Positions 42,295-52,646 of a stretch of 64,000 nt of DNA are shown piece by piece. Under the pieces are notes generated by a model. It was given only the letters and a program-made list of their open reading frames with translations, made no database searches and was not told where the DNA came from. How positions within the stretch are numbered: the stretch's first letter is position 1; every line of letters begins with the position of its first letter. Location of the stretch: assembly GCA_030272585.1 (NCBI GenBank), contig BSYQ01000008.1, positions 2,232,001-2,296,000 on the forward strand, read 5' to 3'. This DNA comes from Bryopsis sp. KO-2023 (Eukaryota; Chlorophyta; Ulvophyceae; Bryopsidales; Bryopsidaceae). The position numbers and the translations under genes were made by a program.

Positions 42295-42457
42295 ACGATG
42301 TTCCAGGGAAAAGAGTTACAGAATAAGACATACAAACAAAGACACCCTGCCAAGTTATAGTTCGAACGGATCCCATACACTTGCGTACATGTACCATATG
42401 TCTATTCAATCATTCCCCAAGACCTCCTCGGAGCATGGAACCTCGAAGTAAGATACA
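42295..42457 (-). repeat. 5' LTR of the integrase-less element
   Basis: 163 bp; see the 3' LTR. Confidence 0.8.
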
Positions 42458-42513
42458 TGACCCTGCGCTTCGAGCGACACATCAGCACACAACTGAAAGG
42501 ACGGTACCCCAGT

Positions 42514-42528
42514 CGGGTGCGTATCTAC
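42514..42528 (+). repeat. 15-bp direct repeat, right flank of the integrase-less insertion
   Basis: CGGGTGCGTATCTAC, matching 38501-38515; followed by GCTCGACAGATTC, which aligns with the unit 1 flank at about 3155. Confidence 0.7.
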
Positions 42529-42782
42529 GGCTCGACAGATTCATACCAACACAGGACAGTTACACGTTGGGTGCAGAGCATTGATGGGACCTGTTCTTTT
42601 GGGCTGTCGCTTCCTGTTTCCAGTGGCTGATCATTCAAAGACAGCTTTGGGTCCAATTGGCGGGCCCAATATGACGACCTTGCGATTCCACGCCGCCGTG
42701 GTGGCCCTTCTCATATCGCTGCTGTCTTATAGAACAAGTGCGGACTTCGTCCCTTGCGAGGTGAACCGAAACCTTGAAAAAC

Positions 42783-43099
42783 TGTGTAGACCAAAACGAT
42801 TGCAACTCGTTAAAAGTCCCGTAAACACGGGTCTTCAGATCTTCACAACCTACAACGGAAAGGGCGGCGTCTTTTTACCCCAGCGAAGTCCTGTTTCCCC
42901 CTTTCCCGCCTTCCCGCACTTTTTTGCGTATACGTAAACTCCCTTTTTTTCCGTTTTCCGTGCTTGTTTTCCAGTATCGCTTACTAATTTGCGACAGCGT
43001 TTGCAGTTTACAGTGTGCCGGTGGGGGTCCATTTTTCGAAATTACGGAAAAAAAAGCGTTACAGTACCGTTTACAGTAGACCGGTGGAGATGCTCTAAC
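42783..43099. mobile_element. Insertion of about 315 bp in LRR intron 1, unit 3 (MITE-like right end)
   Basis: Units 1 and 2 read CTGTGTAACGAT-like sequence without it. The right end GGTGGAGATGCTC followed by TAA matches the terminal sequence of the MITE in unit 1. The left end does not match, and a second similar end (TTTACAGTGTGCCGGTGGGG) lies inside at about 43005, so it looks composite or rearranged. Confidence 0.45.
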
Positions 43100-44854
43100 G
43101 ATTTACGATGGATTTTTTCTTCTGGGGGGCTGGGTGTTTGTTTGAACGCGATGCAATGAAGGAACGAGGGGTCCCCCCCCCTCCAACGTCCTAAGTGGAG
43201 TATGTCGATTGAATAAATTGAGATGGACCCCCACGGTTTTGCTCTCTTTTCCAGGGCGATTCGTTCTCTGCAAAGGATGCAGCGTTTTTGGAGTGGCTGA
43301 TTGGAGAAGGACTGTCTAAGGAATTTTGCAGCTCGTATCCCAGTGAGGGGACGACATATTTTATACATATACTCTCAGTGCAACCGATTTTGAAGCCCGC
43401 TTGCGATGCGGTCGGTACCATTGCGTTGGAACGCAACGAAACGTTTAAACGAGCAAATTTGCCCTTTTTTTTTGGGGGGGGGGGGGAGGGGTTACGTTGG
43501 TGAATGTGGTTAAGGAAGAGTTCTTGATCTCGGAGGTTGGCCTCCATGAAATACACTTTCGATTACAGTTTCCAGTTTTCATTGGTTGTTTTTGAGGAGT
43601 TGGATCTGGGCCAAGGAAACGAAAATAGAACGTTCACTCGAATAAGTGGAGTATCTGTGCCAACAAGGTGGGATTTCCTTCTGATTAAGATAATCTGAGT
43701 CAACTCGAAGCGACTTTATGAAAACCTTGTTGTGTGGTGTGGTGTAGGCGCTGCTTGGGAAGTCTGAGGGATGGGTCGGCTCCGGAAAACCTCGGTCCAT
43801 CGCAGGACTGCGTCTCAGGGAATTCCACGAATTCTCAGTCTACCTTCCAACTTTGGACGAATCACTTTTGGGCGATTTTGTGCAGAGGCTCCGCTCGCTT
43901 CCTTGTCTCGCAACCATCGATGCTGATGGTGTTCCAGCACTGAGTAAGAATCCCCACGCTTTTCAATGCAATTGTCAGATCTTGGGCGTAATGAAATCGA
44001 ATCAAACTTGCCTAGTTTCGAATTCGGGTTCATCTCAGACAAAATTTGGTACTCTTCCTCAATTCGATGTTTGTTTGTTTTGTTGTGTCCTATGCCAAAG
44101 CCTTTTTGACCTCCGATGATTTCCGAAGGCTGCCAGTCACAGATCTAGTAGCAGACATCAGAGGCACTCAGCTGGCCAGATTGCATCAGAAATATGGATG
44201 TGGAAGCTCGTGTGACGATCCCATCGAGCTAGCACTACCGCCCTCACTTCAAACACTCGAAATATGGGGGTCTTCCGAAACACCTCGCCTGTGGGCCGAT
44301 AGCAGAATAGCAGTTTTGCCACCCCTTCCAAAAGGGCTACAGAAGCTCGTGATAGAGCACACGCGGATAGGTGGGAAGCTGCCGCAGACGTTGCCTGAGA
44401 ACATTCGGCACGTGCAACTTGGAGGAAACTTGTTCGAGGGGGACGTCCCAAGCGAGTGGGCAAAAGCAACAAAGCTCGAGGTTTTCGCGGTTCATGAGGA
44501 GAGACTGCGGGACTCGTTTGATTTGAATGCTGGAAACGTGTGGCCTGACATAAAAGAAATCGATGTGTGCTTCGGCCATCCCAAGAAGAAAGGTCATGCG
44601 TGGGAGGAATTCGTTAGAGAAAGCTCAAACACATCCCAGCAGTTGCTGTGCTTGGGTTTTGGCTGCAGTGGTTCTGGCTGCATCTGAAAAAACCAACCGC
44701 GTTAAAATGACGATAAAGTAGCGTTGTTTTATCGCTTACGCCTCTTTATCGAATTCGGATACCGGTGACGATGATTAGCGCAAAAATAACGCCCATAAAA
44801 TTGCGTGCTTGTTGCGACTGTGTCAATCCAGCGTGAAACAGCGCCACCAGTAAT

Positions 44855-45281
44855 TTGACGTTGTTTCACGTTGCTTTTTGCGGTTGCGTTAATTTCACGC
44901 TCAGAGAGCGTCAGCGATATTTTGACGTTGTTTCACGTCGCTTGTTGCGGTTGTGTTATTTCCACGCTCAGGTAGCGTCAGTGATAATTTGACGTTGTTT
45001 CACGTCGCTTGTTGCGGGTATGTTGCTTTCACGCTCAGAGAGCGTCAGCGATATTTTGACGTTGTTTCACGTCGCTTGTTGCGGTTGTGTTATTTCCACG
45101 CTCAGGTAGCGTCAGTGATAATTTGACGTTGTTTCACGTCGCTTGTTGCGGGTATGTTGCTTTCACGCTCAGAGAGCGTCAGCGATATTTTGACGTTGTT
45201 TCACGTCGCTTGTTGTGGGTACGTTGCTTTCACGCTCAGAGAGCGTCAGCGATATTTTGACGTTGTTTCACGTTGTTGTAC
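44855..45281 (+). repeat. 67-bp subterminal tandem array, copy 2
   Basis: Same six units plus partial seventh as at 7989-8415. Confidence 0.85.
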
Positions 45282-46773
45282 GACATCCAAAGAGGGGTGA
45301 ATTATCGGTGAATGATGCAATAGATCTAATAGTAGGAACCTTTTGGGAATAGAACCCAATCCCCTGGAGGGGGCCACCAGGGATTCCACTCAATTTCTTA
45401 AAACTTAAGTTTAAGGACGTGTGTCAACCCTGAAGTGAGAAATCTAGCATCATGCTTGATGTTCACTGAGGTCACCCAATTCTTGTAATCTGTGCTCCAT
45501 ACACAAGGAATTCTACCCTCATTCGACTTCCATCACCACTCTTCGCTCGGGCAGCCAAGAAGTCAGCCTTGAACCCTCTATTAGTTGCATTTTTTTTCGC
45601 TTTGGAATGCATCAGCCTTCGAGCCGTCTAACACACACACCCATGCACTGCAAAATCAGCACCGCACTCAAATTCTATCACAAATTTGTGATGGAGGACA
45701 CATCAAACCTACTGCAAACTTACTTCTCGTTTGCTTTTCCTCTTATAGTCGATCGCCACCACCATTGCTGATCCATTGGGATTGAGTTATCCATGAATAC
45801 AGCCACAGAGATACGTTCAAGGACTTATGTTTTCATCATCAGGGTGATTTCAAGGTCGAGACAGCTTTAAAATGTTTTTGGCATGAAGATTCTCTAGCTT
45901 CTTTTTGTGGATATCTTCTGTGCTCATTCCAGCCTGCAACCTTCTACAATAGACACATTCATCAAGCGAGGGACTGATGCGAATGCACGAAAGGCTCAAA
46001 CCTACAAGATTCAGAATCAACAATGGAATATACTTCTCTTCCTCCAATTGCCAATGCACCCAGGAGTGCTGTCAGGGAGTGAAGATAAAGAACTGCAAAT
46101 AACATTTCAAGAACACAGTGATTTAGAGTTTTATTTTCGACTCCACAGAGTTTTTTTGCAGCAGTGGGTGATCCTGAAGTACATGCCCTGGGGATGGGAA
46201 TAGGAAGCAACAGGATGTATCCTCCAAAACAGGGGAGATGTGGTTTGGTGTGATGTGTATAAGGGAAAAAAGTCACAGGAAAATCCTGAACCTGGGAGTA
46301 GCGAGGAATCCGATCCTGACGCCGAGCACCACCAGAAAAACGTCGGCACGCAAGCAGGGTGGTTAAGCTCACAGCCACCCAGGCTCTCTCGCCCGTCCAT
46401 CCCAGCTAGAGGCGCTCGCAACGCGATCGACCAACTCCACCCCCTCGCCATTCCATCTAAGCTAGAGACCCTCGTAACACGATCGCTGAACTCCACTGTC
46501 AACGTCCATAGGAGTATATCCGATTATCGCGGAGCAGAACTGCAAGCCTCTCCACATAGCCCGCCCAGGAAAAAATTAAAAAAAAACCCAAACTCTGTTG
46601 GCTTACAGACCCCTCGTCAAGCTAACTCCAAACTCAGGAGGGTAGTAGTTGCGACTCGCGACCGCAACAGAAAGGGTCCCCTCAGTTCACGGAAAATAGA
46701 GTGGCGCTTTTTTTTACCCCCAAGCGTCGAAGCGCCGAGTCGTTTCACGTTCAAAAAGAAAAAAAAACAGACC

Positions 46774-46831
46774 CTTACCCAACCCTAACCCAACCCAAAC
46801 CCAAACCCAAACCCAAACCCAAACCCAAACT
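46774..46831 (+). repeat. Telomere-like CCCAAA microsatellite, copy 2
   Basis: Identical to 9908-9965 and part of the transposon. Confidence 0.7.
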
Positions 46832-46887
46832 GCCCCCTCACACCCAAACAAAACAAAACAAACGGAACGGACATAAGAAACCACTTC

Positions 46888-48280
46888 TCACTCTCCTCGC
46901 TCAAGCCCATCATCCACGCCATCCTCTGCAAAAAAGTTAATGTCGTCCAACTCCAAGGGCGGCGACTCAAACTCGGCGTTCTCGATATTGTCCGAGCGAA
47001 AAGTCCTGTGAACCGATTACAATGAATTGACTAATCAATAAATCACCAAGGAGGACAATCGCGGAAAAAAAAAAAAAAAAACACTGGAAGCGTTCACTGT
47101 GGAATAAAGACAAAGTAACATCACATGAAATTGTTAGAGGAGACTCACCTAACGAGAGCTAAATCTTTATAGAAGAATTGATGTTTCTTCATTTCATCCA
47201 AGTTCTTGATCCGCATGTCGTCCATCGATAATCTCACAATCAAGTGTATGAGGGTTGCACCCGCAACGGAAAGCCGACCGTTGTGATCTAACAAAAATCT
47301 ACCCTTCCCTCCTCGATTAATAATTGTTAAAACTGAATCAATAAAAGGACCACCAAAATCATCCTCTTCAAATTTGCGCCAACTTCCGTTCTTAAACATT
47401 GCCGAGGAAAAGGGGAAGCGGTTTTTACTTTCAACAACGGCTTCGAGTAATTTCGTAGAAATATTTCCCCGCGACGCCCGTAATTCCGCTTTGGATTTTT
47501 TTACGAGGGCAAACCAAATTGCACTCTCGTCGGTGGTGAGCATGGTTTCAGCCTCTTGAAAAGAAGAAAAATTTTCGGGAAAAAAATCAACGAAAGTAGC
47601 AAGCATATTTTTGATCTCATCTTCGGGGACATACACGTATTTCCGCAACAACATTTTTCGATCATCTAATGTACGCCCCAATTGGGCAAAGTATACTTCT
47701 GGATCTTTTGTTTTTTTTACTGATTTTTCCTTTTTTTTCATTTGCTTCAGAAGTGCTCTCAGTAGATCATTTGTTTCCCTTTGTGCTTTGGTGTTGTCAA
47801 GAGTAGCAAGTTCCAAGCGACGAAAGCCTTGTTGGATCGCTTCAGAAAATCCTGCAGTACAAGTCTCATTTTATTTGCTGAACTGAAAATATCAAATCAG
47901 ACTGCAACAATTGTTGTTGCAGTTGCATGTCACTATTGCAGCCGTCAAATCTTTGCCACTGCAACAGTTACATCGCTACCACAAGGCATCACGGACTGCT
48001 CTTAAAAACAAGATCGCTGTTAGCCCGAGAATCTGAACGAGGTAAACCACCAGTCGTGTCAGTCGAAGCAAATGTAAGACCCACCGTCCTCTTGCTGACG
48101 CCCTTCACCAACTGCAGCCAGAGCACGTGGCATACTGTCGCTTTCGCATCGCCTTTCATCAACTGCGTGCACAGAATGTGGCCCATCATCATGTTGGCGT
48201 CGCTCTTCCTCAACTCCAGCCAGAGCACGTGGCCTCTTAACAGCTCGAGACGACTTGCCTTTCCTTCCTTGCTGAGACAT
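46888..48280 (-). CDS. Transposon accessory protein of unknown function, copy 2
   Basis: Exons 48280-48085, 47851-47149 and 47005-46888 repeat the structure of copy 1 (338 residues, basic N-terminus with three 17-residue repeats, unknown central domain, acidic tail). The only difference, one A, lies in its second intron and does not touch the coding sequence. Confidence 0.62.
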
Positions 48281-48844
48281 CTGTGCCTGAATTTGTGATT
48301 CAATTCAACTGAAATTCCTATTTCCAACAAAGTGCAGGACTGGACAGGAATGGATGTGCTGCACAATGAAACCAATCCCTTCTTATACCAAATGAAATTG
48401 GTCAGAAGTACGTTTGCTCATTAGCAACGAGATATACTTCCCTCAGAAAAGCATACTTCAACAAGCTTCTTTCAACAAAAAGATACAATTCCTTATGAAG
48501 TTCTGAATTATGCAAGCTTATTCCTGCTCTCCTAGCCACTCAAAAAAAGGTCCCAATCATGAGAAGGTACAGATTGTATTGGATGTGGCCATTATGGAAT
48601 GAAGGGGTGGGATTCAACGGCTCAGAACGATTGACATCAGCGGCACCGTTGCACGTGATGGATCGTGTGAGTTTGAAAACTTCTTGGCACTACATTGAGA
48701 GGGAGGTTTTTAGTGAACATCAGTGAAGGACACTGTGGATTCTGTTGCTTCGTTTTTCTAAGCCGTCTAGCCTGGAATTTTAGAATCCCTGAACCGTTCA
48801 GGATTCGTGCCTGGTGACAGGAACAAGGTGACTGGTCAGACCTC

Positions 48845-48982
48845 GAATTATTCGTGTGAGTGTTTCTGTACCAACAACGCATTTGCAGTGGAATTTGTCG
48901 TGTGAGTGTTTCTGTACCAAGAACGCATTTGCAGTGGAATTATTCGTGTGAGTGTTTCTATACCAAGAACGCATTTGCAGTG
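48845..48982 (+). repeat. 46-bp direct repeat, three copies, upstream of the transposase gene (copy 2)
   Basis: Same units as at 11978-12115. Confidence 0.75.
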
Positions 48983-49330
48983 GGCTGGTCTCATTTCACT
49001 TTCAGTAATGGCGTCACAAACACAATAATTTGCTCATTGTGGCTCTGGGAGTAGCACCGAATGCAACCTTGAATCTCTATATTTGTAGTGGCATGAAATT
49101 ATGCAACGCCTAATAAGGAACTCGACACATACACCAGAACATTCTTTTTTAAGATGCCTTGTTTCCTCTTTTGTTTTGAAATTTTGGGCAGAGGTTGTGA
49201 CACAGGTGTTGAACTTCGCAGGGCACTACCCTTAGGGCAGAAGGGTTCCTGGGCAGACATTTTCGAGTATCTTTCTTGCACTGCACAATTTTTCGATCGA
49301 GAAAAAATACACACACACACACACAAGAAC

Positions 49331-52300
49331 ATGTTCCGATGTGATGCATGTCAAAGAAGCTTCAAAACTGCCGGGGGTCTTGGATTACATCATCAGAGGG
49401 TTGGATATCCATTTTGCGGTGGAAGACCAAAAAAAAGAGCACGAGCAAGCGAAACATCCACAGACCTGGAAAATCAAAACCATACACAAGAAAGATCACC
49501 ATATATGACAGTGAACACTTTGGATGTTAGAGTTCAACAACATCTTGAAGATGATGGTCCAAATGTTTCAAGAAAAACACAGAGTCCCTCACGATCATCA
49601 AACAGCTCGAGGGATTCAAAGAGCACCTCAGACCTGGATCTATCGGAGGTTGAAAATAAAGAAGAAAAAAAAAGTTTTGATGAGGTTTCAAAATTTGCTG
49701 CCTTGTGCGCACAAGAGATGACTAATTCTGCAACAGATAAACTCCTAAACCTTATACATGATCCACGATTCCGCCTCAACAAAATCAAAGAAGAATTCAG
49801 GTCATCCCGCGATGTGAATGCCTATTTAGATGCACGTCAGGAGAAAGGAGAGGTAGGTAAAGCTGAATTTTGAGAAAGGGCATGTCAGATTTCATATTTG
49901 TGTGTGTGTGCGACTAAGAAAGTGTGCACATGATTGAAGGCATTTCTCTCCAAAAACATCGCTCTACCTTCGGACAACCAAGACTTGACTTTCTTCTATC
50001 GCAATTCTCTTGCATGTGTGAGAGCCTTATTCAAGGCAATTCCAGAGGAGGAAATGCATCTACATCCACAAAAAAGAACAAGTTCGAGCGGTGCACGCAT
50101 TTATTGCGGGTTACACACAGGAGAATGGTGGGAGAGAGCTGCCAAGCAAATCCCAGCTGGGGCAGTAATTATACCACTTATTTTTTATTCAGATGCAACT
50201 GATCTTGATGAAATACGCAAAGAAAGTGCACGGCCCATTCTCATCACTTTGGGGAACATCCCACCTGAGCTGCAAAGGAAAAGGGGTGGCAACAAACTCG
50301 TTGCCTATTTTTGTAAACTGGAACAAAAAAGAGAACATGGGCTGAGTGGCGAGGTATTTAAACGAAGAAAAAGAGAACTCACCCAAGACATGATGGCCAT
50401 GCTCCTGGAACCCCTGCGGCATGCAAACAAACGGTACTTGCAAAAACCCTTGAAACTTCCCACCTGCAAAATCAAAACCAATCCAGCAAGATTCAAAAAA
50501 CAAGAATACATTGGATTCATCAAGTACTCTCCAGAATTGTTAAAAGTAGATCAGAACTATCAAAAACATAACAGAAATGTCAAAAACAAACCAGAATTAT
50601 CAAAAACAAACCAGAATTATCAAAAATAGAGCATAATTATTAAGAACAAACCAAAATTATCAAAAACAAACCAGAATTATCAAAAACATACAAAATTATC
50701 AAAAACAAACCACAGATATCAAAAATAGAACAGAATTGTTAAAAACAAACCAAAATTATCAAAAACAAACCACACCTAGCAAAAATAGATGGGATTTGTT
50801 AAAAACAAACCATAGTTATTAAGAATACACCAGAATTATCAAGAACAAACCAAAATTATCAAAAATAAACCAAAATTATCAAAAATAAACCTGATTTCTA
50901 TGACATCGGTTATAGTTCATTAACAAAATAGACACAAACAGAAATAGATTTTATTGCAATAATAATTTAAACAAAAAGATTTCAGTTTTGTCCCCTTTAG
51001 GGGAATTTGGATGGAAGGACCAAGAGGGAAGCAATACTTTTGCTTCCCTGTCCCTTGCCTTTACCTTGCCGACCACGTCGAAGCTTCGGATATTTTTAGT
51101 GTTCGGTGTGCGTCCAACAGCACATTCCCTTGTATACGATGCTTGTGCCCTGGAAAGGAACTTCACGACATCACTAAAACACACCCGTTGCGCCGAGAAA
51201 ATGATATGAACATCATCATCGATGAAGCAAAAGCTCTGATTGATGCAAATTGTATTGGAAAAGCGTTTAGCTTGACAAAACGTCACTCTGTTTGGCCTCT
51301 ATCAATTTCACTGAGCGGTTTCCGAATGTGTGATGCATACGGGTTGTGGGTGCCGGAGCGCCAACATCAATCAGATATTGGGATTTCCGTGTATATGATT
51401 GACTGGACACGGACATACATTGAAGAAAATTATCCAAACGAAGTCGACGATATCTTGATATCGTTGAATACGAGGCAAGTACACTTCAGCAAATACAAAT
51501 CACCTTGATATATCCATAAATTCGTATCCATGTACTAATTTGATTTTTTTTTTAACTTCAAGGCTCAGAAAAATTCCGGTATATCCTGGATTGACGCTTC
51601 CAAAAAGTTTCACAAATGATAAGCTTTCTTCTTCAAAACGACGTCACTTGATGTGGGTGTTGCCGTACCTACTCTCCGGGCTCCTTCTTCCCTTGGAATC
51701 CGTCTTCATCGCGTACGCTCGATGGGAACATCAGCGAGACCTTTCTGAACACACAAGGGAAAGTATCAACAAATTGCAAATGCTCGGGACTGTTTGGCAA
51801 AACGAAGCGAAAAAAAAGTTTCCCTTTGGAAATTTCAACACAATAAAAATGCATGATATGACACACTACCAAGACATGATAACAGAATTTGGGGGAACAT
51901 GGATTGAAGCCACTCCGTACGAAAAACTTCATATTGAATATTGCAAAAAACCATGGAGGGCGAGCAATAAACAAGCACACAGCTATAAGAAACAAATGGT
52001 CAGAAAAACTGAAAGGTTTGAGGTTGCTTCAAGGATTCCCACCTCACAAACACCTTCCCGGGCCGGACGCGGGATAATTCAAAGGGCTGATGCTGCAGGC
52101 AAAAACATGCTAGGAAGCATGAAACGGACCATCTCTTACACTGATGTACCTGAGGATTTATCCACAACACAACCAGAATTGGCACGTCTTCATTCAATTA
52201 TTCTGCAATACTTCCAGGGTACGCACCTTGATGACAAAAAAATACACATGTGCAAGAGCATGTGCATTTACAACGATTACGGCGCTTCGAAAACGGCACG

Positions 52301-52646
52301 GTCAGCCAAAATTTTTCATGGAAAAAAGTGTTTCTCAGCACTTTCCATTTTGGGGGAGAACAATCAGACCTGGTTTGCTCAAGTGCGTGCTTTTTTCCGG
52401 GGATCACGAAACGGGGAGGTTCATGATCTTGCATTTGTCCGATGGTATGAACGAGCTAACGATGGCCCTTCAAATCACAAGGAAAATGTCTACTTGAAAT
52501 GGGATAAGGTCAGGATTGAAGGAAGACTACAAGCAAATTATGATTTGGTGCCAATTCAATGTGTGCAAGATTTGGTTCTTTTGCATAAAGACCATGGGAC
52601 TAAAGGAGGAAAGAAGAGGTTTTTCTTGAATCAATACATTCGCTGA
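49331..52646 (+). CDS. Plavaka-like transposase, copy 2
   Basis: Exons 49331-49852, 49940-50523, 51001-51474 and 51563-52646, encoding the same 887-residue protein as copy 1 with the N-terminal finger, the SDATDL catalytic segment and the TPYEKLHIEY C-terminal signature. The third intron again uses a GC donor (51475). Both copies keep full coding capacity, which argues against one being an old relic. Confidence 0.85.
50547..50897 (+). repeat. Degenerate 20-bp repeat array in transposase intron 2 (copy 2)
   Basis: Same AACAAACCAGAATTATCAAA-type array as at 13680-14030. Confidence 0.75.

Larger units (their letters stand above)
38547..42457 (-). mobile_element. LTR retrotransposon lacking integrase, 3,911 bp
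   Basis: 163-bp direct repeats at both ends (38547-38709, 42295-42457), a primer-binding site immediately inside the 5' LTR (42280-42294, minus), a gag-protease frame and an RT-RNase H frame joined by a -1 slippery site. RNase H ends within about 80 bp of the 3' LTR, so there is no room for integrase. No short target duplication flanks the LTRs. Confidence 0.8.
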
